From positions 248,001 to 312,000 of the forward strand of contig JAOWBW010000301.1 in NCBI GenBank assembly GCA_026119855.1: a stretch of 64,000 nt of DNA. The letters run 5' to 3'. This DNA is from Campanula takesimana. Lineage: Eukaryota > Streptophyta > Magnoliopsida > Asterales > Campanulaceae. The stretch's first letter is position 1; every line of letters starts with the position of its first letter. The translations under genes were made by a program, and so were the position numbers. Positions 54,901-64,000 of this stretch are shown here, piece by piece. The notes beneath the pieces are model-generated. The model was not told the origin of the DNA. It worked only from the letters and a program-made list of their open reading frames with translations, and did no database searches.

Positions 54901-55369
54901 GTTGAAAAGGAGAATTAGCATCGACGGAAGAGATCCAAGATCGAAGAAAAACAAGGTAGCAGTTTCTGGTCCGTTTTTATCCAGCGCAGCGGTTAAGAAA
55001 AAGGCGTAGCGCATTCGTTCACCGTTGGATCGTGCTGATTTTCGGTGAGTATCTTCGGGACTCATAGATCTTCGATCTGAACGGTGGAGATTGGATTTTG
55101 TGACCGTAGCATCCAAAATTTTATCCGGACAGAAGCTGCTGGTGTTTTGTCTTCGATTGTATGCGTTTGGAGTTTCTTGTTGCGATTTCTCTTATTGGCA
55201 CCAGAGCCGGGTTAGGTGAGAAAGATCAGGGCATTCCGCTGCGGTAGAAAGAGATGGATTCCGGGATGGACAAGAAAATCAACAAGTCTGACGCAAAGAA
55301 CATGTTTATTATCTGAAGGAAGATTATGCATTGGGCATGCTGGTCGCGGGCAGAAAAAGTGCAGATCGG

Positions 55370-55503
55370 GTGCAGAAAACGTGCAGTTCGCGTGCAGTCT
55401 TGGTGCGGTTCGCGTGCAGTCTTGGTGCGGGTCGCGTGCAGTTTTGGTGCAGTTCGCATGCAGTTTTTCCCGTGCAGTCCGCGTGCAGTGTCCGTGCAGA
55501 AAT
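55370..55503. repeat. Imperfect ~24-bp tandem repeat rich in CGTGCAG
   Basis: GTTCGCGTGCAGTCTTGGTGCG and variants repeat about five to six times. Several frames stay open on both strands and give Cys/Arg/Val-rich runs. Not a gene. Confidence 0.8.
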
Positions 55504-55728
55504 CTGTGCTAGAAATAGAAAATCTGGTAGATCAGCATCTGAATGTTCGTCTGGTGTTCGGTGGTGATCCAAAAACGCATCTAGAACGTTTCGGTGTCTA
55601 GTATCTACATCTGAAGACGGAGATTTGAACCTAGGGTTCTGTGATCAGAAGTTAGCTGTCTAGTATAATCTGAAGATCTAACATCTGTTGTAGTCTATTC
55701 TAGTGATCTAGAAGTAGATACAAAATCT

Positions 55729-56394
55729 GTGTTGCCCGAGGCAATAATCTGGTTAGATTTTAGAGTTATACATCTGACTCCGCGTCTGAAGAGTTCTGAG
55801 TCGGCTGCAGCAATGGCGAGCAGTGACAATCTGAATGAGGATGGAAATTACGCCCTGGTGACCGAAGAAGAAGTGTGCAAGGAAGTTGCATGGGTTCTAG
55901 ATTCGGGAGTTTTTTATCGCATGTGTTCGCGCAAGGAGCAGTTTACAACGTACAAGCAGAATGATGGAGACCGTATTTATATGGCTAATGGATCTATCTA
56001 CGAGGTAGTTGGCATGGGCTCCGTAAGGGTGAGAACTTCTGGTGATAAATTTCTCACATTGAACAAGGTGAGACACGTTCCACAAGTAGCAAAGAATCTG
56101 ATATCACTTAGTCGGTTGGACAAGAAGGGATACAGTTTCAAAGGTGAAAGTAGAGTTCTGGATGTCTACAAAGGTTCGGATGTGATTCTGAAAGGCGGAA
56201 GAAAAGATTCCTTGTGCATCCTCCAAGGTTCTGAGATTGGTGAGGGTGTTGACGAGCAGGTGGAGCATCGTTTTACTCTAGGCCGGAGTGAACTGGGCAA
56301 GCCATTGCTAGAAGATCAACACATACCAATGTTGTCAGTCATTGTTGGCAAGATCCAATGTCGACTGGATGGGCCACGTCTGAATGACTGTTAA
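55729..56394 (+). pseudogene. Copia protease / pre-integrase fragment
   Basis: An open frame of 221 codons. From about residue 50 it shows the copia aspartic protease: VAWVLDSGVFYRMCSRKEQF (Asp-Ser-Gly present, the usual following Ala/Thr replaced by Val), then DRIYMANGS, VRHVPQVAKNLISLSRLDKKGY and VLKGGRKDSLC. The reading leaves the family after about residue 155, before the zinc-binding HHCC part. Gag, integrase and RT are absent, so the frame is a relic of an autonomous relative. Confidence 0.8.
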
Positions 56395-56684
56395 TTGCCC
56401 ATTGGGGTGATTCTGGGTGTCCGTAGGATACATTGCATGCAGAAAATCTGATTGTCCAGAGGACAAGGTTGTTTGCCTGGTGAGGCAAATTCTGAGTGTC
56501 TTGAAGATACATGGCGCGCGCGGAAAATCTGGTTGTCCGGAGGACAAATCTAGTGTCTTTGACGAAAGACAGACTGAGGCAAAGGTTGAAAAATCTGGTA
56601 CGAGGGATGTGGCTCAAGGTGGAGTCTATGTCGGAAGCTCGTGCATCTGAATTATTAGGGGAGATTCAAAGTAAAGGTGGAGAT

Positions 56685-57087
56685 TGTTAGAGTAAATGAC
56701 TTTGAATAAGTCAAATTTAAGAAGAAAAAGGAAAGTAATTAAATCCGTTTTGGGATTTAATTAAGGACTCCTTCTGTCTTCTGGTTTAGGTCTCTAGCCT
56801 ATAAATACTAGCCATAAACTAGTATTTTTCTGTGCGTGATTCAATTGACATAGAGAGAGAGATCAGTGATTCTAGATCTAGGGATTTGCATAGCTAGGAA
56901 CTTTGTGATCAAAGTTCATGCAAACATAGATTAGTGTGATTATCCTCATGTAATTGTTTCTCCGCCGTAATAATATTTGTTTTCCTTTGCCCGTGGATGT
57001 AGCCAATAATGATTGGTGAACCACGTATATTCTTTGTTGATTTGCGTTCATTATTATTTGCTATCTCTTGGGTCTGATTTACTAACA
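56685..57087 (+). mobile_element. 3' LTR of the 2979-bp element
   Basis: Same length and ends as the 5' LTR. The differences are mostly transitions (for example ATGGAG/ATAGAG, CCATAA/CCGTAA). Confidence 0.92.
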
Positions 57088-57244
57088 CTATAATAGTTGC
57101 AGCAATAAGTAGATTAACGCGTTCTTTTTCCACCCAATTAGAATTCTCATTCTTGAAGAATGAATTCATTATGCTGGATAGGAATCCCATTGGTTTTTGT
57201 TGAGATTCTTGTGAAGTAGGGGTATTATCTGAAGTGCTTTCCAT

Positions 57245-58210
57245 TTTGTTGATGCAAGAACATGCATATAGATTCAGTTCTTAAATAGATTAAATGCTTT
57301 GATTTGGTGATTTCGCAGGGCCAACGCCGCCATATTTCATCTTCCTTGTGACAAAGGGGCTATTTAGTAGTTGATGTTAAGTTGTGCTTTTGCCTTCTCC
57401 CGCTTTCCTTCTTGCCAAACATAGGTTAAAGGTACCATTCAGTGTTCCCTCCTCCTTTGGTATTCATTTTTAGACAAATATTGCTTCCAGAATGGTTGTC
57501 TGTTTTTAAATTAGAATCTTGAGACCGAATTGCAAGAATAACAAGGAAAATGAAAATGATATGAAACTAAAACTGGCAGTCAATTAGGCCAGCGTGGGAG
57601 CAAAAATGTACTCCGAAACTTGCACGCTATCTAATCTATCATAGCGTGCATTCCCGACTGATTAGGTACCCCGGTACCACACATTCTTTGCTTCATCAAT
57701 TTTCTTTTGATTTACCAAACAACCGAAAACATGTTTAGCTCATTTTCCTGAAGCCGTTTTACGCTAAACAAAGGCAAAAGCCAGTCAATTAAGCGTGGGA
57801 GCAAATCTGTACTAGGAAACTTGCACGCTATCTAAACTATCATGTTCTAATTTAATGGTACCATTACGCAACCCTTACGGGTATTTAAAGTAAAAAATCA
57901 TTTTGACCGTTTGATGGTACAGCTGAAACTTTAAGCAACATTTGCACGCTTTTCGTCGTTAGCACATTATACAACTTATTTAAGCAAATGAATTTTTAAC
58001 GATTTTATTGCCCTTCAAGTTCACCTAACATATATATAGAGAAAAAAATTAACAAAAGTTTGAAGTCCAAATTCAGCTTGTTCTGAAAAAACATACATCA
58101 CAAAGGACTTACTGATAAACAAGTAGGCTGCAACTGCAATTACAAAATGTAGAACATAAAAGAGTCAATGGTACAATACAATATGATAAATATGGAATGA
58201 TCAAACTTAT
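57245..58210. other. Intergenic between second and third PGG genes
   Basis: It contains a diverged ~70-bp direct duplication: GTCAATTAGGCCAGCGTGGGAG (57577) and GTCAATTAAGCGTGGGAGCA (57784), each followed by ACTTGCACGCTATCTAA. No ankyrin exon or other gene was found. The stretch next to 58211 is probably the 3' untranslated region of the third gene. Confidence 0.55.
57621..57650. repeat. Perfect 10-bp inverted repeat (hairpin)
   Basis: TGCACGCTAT and ATAGCGTGCA flank a 10-bp centre CTAATCTATC. The second copy of the surrounding duplication (57820) keeps only the left arm. Confidence 0.85.
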
Positions 58211-60008
58211 TTATGCATTGACTGGATTCTCATTCTTCAATCTACTTCTCTCCATACGTCGCTTAACATGACGTTTCCTTATGGCACGAACAGCAAAGTA
58301 AATCGTGCTAATGAACCAATACGAACCACATATTGCAACCCAAACAAGACATAAAATCAAAGTCGCCTCATTTACCCACGTATCTGGTGACATATTTGCA
58401 ATCCCCGCTACATACGTGAGAGTTACGAATGCAAAAACAGTAAGCATCCCTAGCAATAGCAACCACAAAACAAACTTGTTCTTGACATTAAATTGGCCAA
58501 GTAAGATCACTATAGTGGTTAGAGATGCTACTAGTGCCAATATTTGGCTGAAATTATTCCATCCAACTGCATTTGAACGAACACCGTCAGGGTCAATGAA
58601 GTTATTCCCAGGCGGGTATATTCCGGCATGGTAAGTCATTGCTACAAAAATAGTTGCAGCAATGACAAGATTTCCCCGTTCTTTGTCCAACCAATCAGGG
58701 GTGTTGTTCTTGAAGATGGTTCGGCATATGAATCCCTTTCTTTTGTGTTCAGGAGTAGAGATTTCTAGTGTGGGTTTTATTTCAGTGGAGGGGTATGGTA
58801 ATTGTTTTGGGAGAGGATTAAGTTTTTTGGATCTCTGAATGCCAGCTTCCATAAGAATCTCTCTTGTTTCAAGTGCTTTCAGATCTTTTATGCTGTGATC
58901 TGAAATATCGAGGGCAGTAAATCCAAGGGCATTCAGTGCATTCCCATTTGATACAATACTTGGTTGGTTGAGCAAGTATTTTAGGATCTGCACAAACAAG
59001 TCCAGAAGCTAATTAAGACTACTACAAGTTGTTATTTACCCCTACGTCCCTAAATGAATTGAATTGGGTCATCTGGCGCAGTCGGTTTAGATAAGGGTTA
59101 TGTCAAAGTCTTTTAGATTTGGGCGGCAGAGATAAAAATGGGTTAAAGAGCTCTGCCGCCCATATTCAAAAGACGCAAATGTGGCATTTATGTCCCTAAA
59201 TGTATGTTTACTTATGACTCATATAAGATCTAAAAGTTGGCTTTCACCCAATAATATTACAAAAATTCATCGGAATATGATATTTATTCATGATGAATCT
59301 AGTTGTATCTCCAGGAAAGAAATTTAACAATTGAAACACAAAAAATATGTAATTTTGATTTTTGAAACTCCAAAAACATACCTGAGTTTGTTTATGCATA
59401 GCAGAGAGATGCAAGAGAGTATTCCCATCACAATCCACAAGTTTCCCAATTTCAACATCACTCCATAACTCAATCAAAACCTTAAGAGCCTCAAAACAAT
59501 TATGCCTAACACACATGTGCAAAATGGTGTGATCCTGATCTCCAAGTTGACCAATCTCAGGCCTTGCTTGACAAATTACCTTAATGACCTCCAAATGCTG
59601 ATTCATGGCAGCCATATAAAGAGGAGTCCTCCCATCTTGATCACCCAAATTGCACATATTTGAACCACCTTTTATGTTGAGTAACTCCTTTACGACCCCG
59701 ACGTGGCCCCCGGAGGAGGCCAGGTGGAGAGGGGAGCGGCGTTGGGAATCGAGTGCGGCGGAGAGTTTGGGTTTGTGACTGAGAAGGAGGCGGGCGAAAT
59801 CAAGGTGGCCGTGCAAGGCGGCGATGTGTAATGGAGTTTCATTGAAAGAGGTGAGGGAGATTCTGTCTAGAATGAGTTGGTCTTCTTGGAGTAGTGCATT
59901 GAGGGTTTTTACATTTCCTGTCAAGGATGCCTCATACAACTTTCTTTCCATTTCCATTGTTGAAGTTTTCCTATTTTCTTGATGCAAAAATATACTTTCA
60001 ATTTTCAT
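58211..60008 (-). CDS. BDA1-like ankyrin-repeat PGG membrane protein
   Basis: Exon 1 is 59382-60008 and exon 2 58211-58987. Donor GTATGT and acceptor TTGTGCAG join in phase 0, 467 residues. The upstream Met gives MKIESIFLHQENRK; the internal MEMERKLYEASLTG (Met18, 59957) matches the start of relatives better. Ankyrin repeats run to ~265: ETPLHIAALHGHLDF, RSPLHLASSGGHVGVV, RTPLYMAAMNQHLEVI, HTILHMCVRHNCFEAL, NTLLHLSAMHKQ, FTALDISDHS. The PGG domain has four helices (NLVIAATIFVAMTYHAG, ILALVASLTTIVILL, FVLWLLLLGMLTVFAFV, LILCLVWVAICGSYWF). The signature is PPGN, not PGG. A basic tail (RKRHVKRRMERSRLK) faces the cytosol in the family. Arabidopsis BDA1 is close in length. Related proteins act in immune and salt responses. 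This is the only intact member of the three here. Confidence 0.92.
58988..59381 (-). other. Intron of the third ankyrin-PGG gene
   Basis: 394 bp at the same position and phase as the intron of the first gene, so inherited from a common ancestor. It lacks MITE ends. Confidence 0.85.
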
Positions 60009-60654
60009 TCCAAATAAATACTCTAGATTAAAACTAGTGTTCTGGTGCTTTCCTTGAGGTTTCTAAAATTAGTTAATTACCTATGCAATTAAATGCTTAA
60101 ACAAGAAATAGGTTGCAATTAATGTATGAGGGTATAATTGGCATATAAGAGCAAAAATGTCTTGGAACAAGTAAAGCGTCAAGTATTTTGGAACAAAATT
60201 TAACTCCTAAAACGTCATGTATTTTGAAATGGAGGGAGTATTCTACTAGTAGTAGTAGATTTATAATGCACTTCGATATTTTCATTATGAGCTAGTCTCG
60301 CATGAGAACATTATGATCCGTCTCTTCTAGACCCGGATCCATGACCCATGGGGCATAACCTGCCACGTGGCAGCCACCCATTGGCCCAAAATTTTTATTT
60401 TATTTTATTTTATTTTGTTTTTTTTTTGAGTTTTATATTTTTTTCCGGCTTTTCCGTCGTTTACCAAAAGTAATAGTTATCATAACTTAATGTAATGACT
60501 GTATACATATAAAGTAACATTGAGTAAACGTAACACCTGTTTTACAAAAACAAAAGCTCGTTTTACCCATTTTTTCAAATGTATACTAACTATAATTACA
60601 TGTAACCCAAACAATATCTAAATGTAATCATCATTTATACTGAAATACAATAGT
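60009..60654. other. Upstream region of the third ankyrin-PGG gene
   Basis: TGAAATGGAGGGAGTA at 60225 is a one-sided MITE end. GCCACGTGGCAGCC at 60362 contains a G-box palindrome (CCACGTGG) ~350 bp upstream of the ATG, a possible bHLH/bZIP site. From about 60465 the DNA is an inverted counterpart of 62250-62490. Confidence 0.5.
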
Positions 60655-62016
60655 TGGTAGGCTTAGTCGCACGCCTATTAAATTAGACCTAAACTCGGCC
60701 ACTAATAATGTAATTAGGGTAAGTTAGGGTCGATCCACGAAGAACAGTGATTATTTGCGAACAGTCACTTGACCAGATTGGAGGTTTGAATTGATTGAAT
60801 TAATTCCTAAGACGGGAAAATAAACTAAGTTGATTAAAACAGTGATTAAAAGAAACTTCAGACTTAATACTGTCACCAGATTTTAATTCTAATATCACTG
60901 ATAATTCTTTTCTCCGTAAATTTTATTCACTTGATTACGAGATGTATTTCAATCTCTGTCTCTTCTTTCAGTATAGTTTATAGCAGTGGCACACTCACTA
61001 TAAACCCTAATTAAAATTAAACCTAAACTGGCACAGAAAGGGTCTAAAGATTAATTGATGAAGTTTTAAGAGACTAAAATCAATAACGCTTTCTAAGGTT
61101 AATTAGATAATCGTCTAATCTTGCCTACTCCCCGAATTGCTATAGCACATACACAATTTGTGAAGATGCTACAATGAAAACCCTAATTCTGGCACAGAAC
61201 GAGTAATCTAGCAAAGATCAATAAAAAGGACAAGTGAATTGGCCAAATCCACAAACCCTAGAAAACAATCTAAATCGATACAAGCAAGATTATGAACAAG
61301 AATTAATTAGGAAAAAGAAATACCTCAATAGAAATAAAAACCCGGATCAAGATCTCAAATCTAAAATAATGGAGTTTAGTTCTCCATTAAAGGTTACAAA
61401 AGCTCCAGAGAAAAGAAGAACGTAGTTTTCAAAAAAAATGAAGAGAGAGTTCTAATCTCATCTCCTCTCCTCTCCTTCTCTAACTAATAATCACTGTTTT
61501 CTAATTAAAAACAAAAATCCCTAAGGATAATGAAAAAGAATAAATAATAAAAAGAAAATAAAAATCCCCCCAAAACCAATCCATCCAGCCGCTGATTCAC
61601 GTACGGACGGAGATTCAATTTCACTATTTGCATTTCAGTCCCTGGAGTTTCAGTTATTTGCAGCTTGGTCCCTGCAGTATTTTAATTCTTCATAGCAAAC
61701 CCTGGACTTTTCAACAATGCAAAACAGTACTTCAACTTCAAGAAATTGCAGCTTCATCCTATTCTCCTCCGCTTCGGTTAACTCTGACTTTGCCTTGACT
61801 TTGACTATTCTTGACTTTTTGGAATATGACTTTGAAGCTCATGAAGTAATACATCCGGATAACCAATAAAAAGATTAAACTACCCCCGGATTACATTAAA
61901 GCCCAACCATTACATAAATATCCCAAGTTACATCAAAACTAGTCTAAAGTACATGAAAATGAACCAAAATACATAGGAAAATAAGGGAATTAATATATAC
62001 AAAATCCACCACATCA
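60655..62016 (-). mobile_element. Solo LTR, 1362 bp
   Basis: Flanked by a perfect ATAGT duplication (60650-60654, 62017-62021). On the minus strand it runs TGATGTGGTGGATTTTG...GCGACTAAGCCTACCA. The minus-strand 3' end with GTGGATCGACCCTAAC is a plant Ty3/gypsy LTR style. No internal region, primer site or purine tract. The 63-codon frame at 61234 is chance. Confidence 0.82.
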
Positions 62017-62021
62017 ATAGT

Positions 62022-62501
62022 GCTTTTGCAAAAATATAAAATATTGTGTATCTTGATTTTATTTTTTAAAAGAAATTAAATTTTGAAAAATAAAAACTTA
62101 TATACATGAATGTAATTATTTGTACAAGTAAATATAACACTTTAGTAGATGAAATTGTAACAGATTTCTATATATAATGTAATCCTTTTACATGTATCAT
62201 GATAAATTTAACTCATTGTAACTTATTATTCGAAAACATATAGATATACTATTACTTTTCTATACATATGTGTTACAAATTATGTGTAAACACTGTTACA
62301 TATAAGTAATACGTTCGTTACATTTTAGTTGTAATAAATATTACTTTTGACAAACGAAGAAAACATAAAAAAAACACTGTTACTTTTCTGTATATATGTA
62401 TTACTTTTATGTATATAAAATGTTACGTATAAGTAACACGTTTGTTACATTTAGTTATAGTAACTATTACTTTTGACAAACCGAAAAAAAACCAAAAAAA
62501 T
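62022..62501. repeat. AT-rich DNA with a ~125-bp duplication, inverted match to 60465-60600
   Basis: Two related units share AAACACTGTTAC, TATAAGTAA(T/C)ACGTT(C/T)GTTACATTT and TATTACTTTTGACAAACGAA (about 62265-62370 and 62378-62490). Their reverse complement resembles 60465-60600 (GTTTACCAAAAGTAATAGTTA). The LTR may thus sit between the arms of an older inverted-repeat element. Confidence 0.5.
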
Positions 62502-63921
62502 TGTAACATCCCAAATTTTCAGAGTAATAAAATATCCTTTAAACAAATAACATCCGTCCCCAACTCGGGAAACAATGGTCTTTAACCATAATTCAAATAC
62601 CAACGGCTAGTTCATAAACCAACATTTAAAAATAACTATACTGGATTGTCTTTCAAATTCTTAACGACTAGTAACAACCGTCCATAAAACCTCTCGTCAT
62701 TCAATGATCTTCAAACTTCACCTTAACAACGTCTTCTTGTCCTTTGAAATCCTCCACCTACTTATTACTTGAAGAACAGTAATTATGGAAGGGGTGAGCG
62801 AACAATGCTCAGTAAGTTCATACGGGATCTCTCCGGGTACTAAAGAGAGATGACTGGAAGAACGAACCAAAATAAGACTTTTCAAAACAGGCTTTTATAA
62901 ATATCGAGTTAACCAATGATTTTCAAAGATAGTTAACAATAGACTTTCAAAACAAAATGTGGCATTTATTTTCGAATCCGTCAATTCCAATATAACGTCA
63001 CCATTTCAGGTGCGATGCGTGATCAGGGCATCGAAGTAAATAAGAGATCCTACCCCGTTAAGGATATTCCCTTATTTAAGATTTATCATGATAATCTAAC
63101 CGCTTCATTAAGCAGTATAAAAGTCTAAGTTCTTTTCATATCAAACTAGACCATTGTTCTTAGTCCTTTTCATATCAGACCAAGTTTTGCTAAGTCCTTT
63201 TCATATCAGACAAAGCTAACGTCTATACCTGTTAAATTAGATATAGCGAAGTTTCCACTTAGTGTTCGTAGACAAGAACACCATAACAAATTCAAAGATA
63301 TTTAGGTACCCATTGAGTTAAGACATATCAAAGGGTAAGAGTCATTCAATAGACGTTCACAACTTTTAGGAATTCAAAATGTTACCGCCACTTGGCAACT
63401 ACTCTTGAAAGAATATAAGAAATCCTACATTAAAGGATTGAAACATCAAGAACTAAGGAACGTAATCCCTTACCTTAGCTCACGTTATTTTCCTTTGCAA
63501 TGTCACGTGCACAATCTACAAACACGCAAATAATACTTTCTTAGGAACATGAATTACTTAAATTCTCCATCCCCATTATACTTTATTTTACCTTGTTAAC
63601 CTTATGAGTCATTCTCTTTAACTCCTTTAGATTACTATCCATTCTAGGGTTTGTACTATCCATAATATTTGTACCCCAATATACCCTTTTTGGTTTACCA
63701 AAATACCCCTAGGGTTTTGTAGTTTCTATTCCCAATCATAGTGTTTTAGTATTCAATTACTCACACCAAAACACTATTCACAGCACACCCGATCTCTATT
63801 CACATCCTTGTAAATTACTATTCACAGCTTTGAAAAAAATACTATTCACAGCATGCATTCAACACACGCGCACATACACTGATACACACACCCGCACACA
63901 CTGCACATACACTGCACACAC

Positions 63922-63960
<39 letters not shown>

Positions 63961-64000
63961 TGCCGCCACACACCCAGGCGGCAGCCCACACACACACACA
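62502..64000 (-). mobile_element. Ty3/gypsy-type LTR, part, runs off the window
   Basis: On the minus strand the LTR ends ...AATTTGGGATGTTACA at 62502. ACTTACTGAGCATTGTTCGC (minus, about 62795-62815) matches the position and style of TTACTGAGATTTATTCTCACC in the LTR of elements C and D, supporting this orientation. No primer site lies next to 62502, so it is a 3' or solo LTR. AAGTCCTTTTCATATCAGAC repeats three times at 63130-63205. Confidence 0.65.
63845..64000. repeat. CA-rich minisatellite and (CA)n
   Basis: ACACTGCACATACACTGCACACACACTG repeats give way to uninterrupted (CA)n at 63915-63955 and again at the window end, separated by CCGCCACACACCCAGGCGGCAG, a short imperfect palindrome. Confidence 0.9.

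Larger units (their letters stand above)
54109..57087 (+). mobile_element. Non-autonomous copia-type element, 2979 bp, recent
   Basis: LTRs 54109-54511 and 56685-57087 (403 bp each) start TGTTAGAGTAAATGAC and end GATTTACTAACA. Only about nine or ten differences were seen, roughly 98% identity. The target duplication is CTATA. A tRNA-iMet primer site TGGTATCAGAGC lies at 54514 and a purine tract AAAGGTGGAGAT before 56685. Inside are a TRIM-like internal piece with LTR (54526-54884), a second primer site (54887-54899), a GC-rich repeat, and a copia protease piece. There is no integrase core or RT. It interrupts a PGG gene. Confidence 0.92.
53691..57244 (-). pseudogene. PGG-domain gene without ankyrin repeats, split by a retroelement
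   Basis: Coding lies at 57093-57244 and 53691-54103 on the minus strand. The retroelement 54109-57087 sits inside the first membrane helix (duplication CTATA). The N-terminus MESTSDNTPTSQESQQKPMG is followed by FFKNENSNWVEKERVNLLIA, aligned to the PGG exon of its neighbours. After the insertion come MTFHTGLNPPGILHLD, FSQFLTLNTVPLIVS, VMWLLMQGICTTLVF and MSPDSWLSGGMFYSC. The PGG signature reads PPGI. No ankyrin exon was found upstream to 58210. It may have been a stand-alone PGG gene before insertion. As it stands it cannot be translated through unless the insertion is polymorphic or spliced. Confidence 0.82.

Noticed and set aside
55216..55601. Six overlapping frames of 74-98 codons on both strands
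   Set aside because: Arise from the CGTGCAG tandem repeat inside a non-autonomous retroelement.
1..64000. Bacterial operon, phage or plasmid features
   Set aside because: Introns, TATA boxes, plant retroelements and MITEs show plant nuclear DNA; no prokaryotic signals were seen.

Overview
The window is nuclear DNA of a flowering plant, most likely a eudicot. The evidence is GT-AG introns in genes of plant-specific families, tRNA-Met-primed Ty1/copia and Ty3/gypsy LTR retrotransposons (Tat/Ogre-like and Tork-like among them), Stowaway-type MITEs, a Mutator-like element, a hAT element and a tRNA-derived SINE. The species cannot be named from the sequence. Roughly three quarters of the window is transposable elements. 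Only five host-type genes or gene parts are visible: one PNP/EG45-like gene, three ankyrin/PGG genes and one orphan exon.

Layout. Positions 1-20185 are a nest of LTR elements. A plus-strand gypsy LTR (D, 1-1124) interrupts a minus-strand gypsy element (C, 1125-6334). C abuts the 3' end of a plus-strand Tat-like element (A, 6335-8685). That abuts a minus-strand copia LTR (B, 8686-9910), which abuts a plus-strand copia element (9911-20185). The last is also split by an almost complete 8.7 kb minus-strand Tat-like element that has gag but no pol (10438-19111; target duplication GAAGG). Positions 20607-23523 are a decayed minus-strand copia element. Positions 23524-30300 are four tandem copies of a ~1.1 kb unit, interrupted by a 1.06 kb hAT element with foreign-looking cargo and by a solo LTR. 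Positions 31340-38539 are a non-autonomous LTR element whose right LTR contains a Tork-type copia element (32909-37948; target duplication ATAGG).

Positions 39327-39973 hold the only clean two-exon host gene, a secreted EG45-like/plant natriuretic peptide-type protein. Positions 41529-60008 hold three minus-strand members of the BDA1-like ankyrin-PGG family. The first has one frameshift. The second keeps only the PGG part and is split by a ~3 kb retroelement with ~98% identical LTRs (target duplication CTATA). The third looks intact. Between the first two lie a ~113-bp satellite, a 5'-truncated LINE with a 15-bp target duplication, and a 3.9 kb Mutator-like element (47964-51857). This last element carries two inward-facing genes: a broken PB1-like/proline-rich gene with a SINE in its intron, and an apparently intact 95-residue GRF zinc-finger membrane protein. 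Positions 60655-62016 are a solo LTR, and 62502-64000 are part of another gypsy LTR ending in CA-repeat DNA.

The ankyrin-PGG genes would act at membranes in signalling and the EG45-like protein in the apoplast. The rest is a record of successive insertions. The most unusual points are the Mutator-like element with its MuDR-like two-gene layout, a recurrent non-coding motif in Tat-like elements, GC-rich motif clusters in the same promoter position of unrelated LTR families, a retroelement with a second PBS and a captured TRIM-like LTR, and the chimeric hAT element. All positions come from reading by eye and may be off by a few bases.
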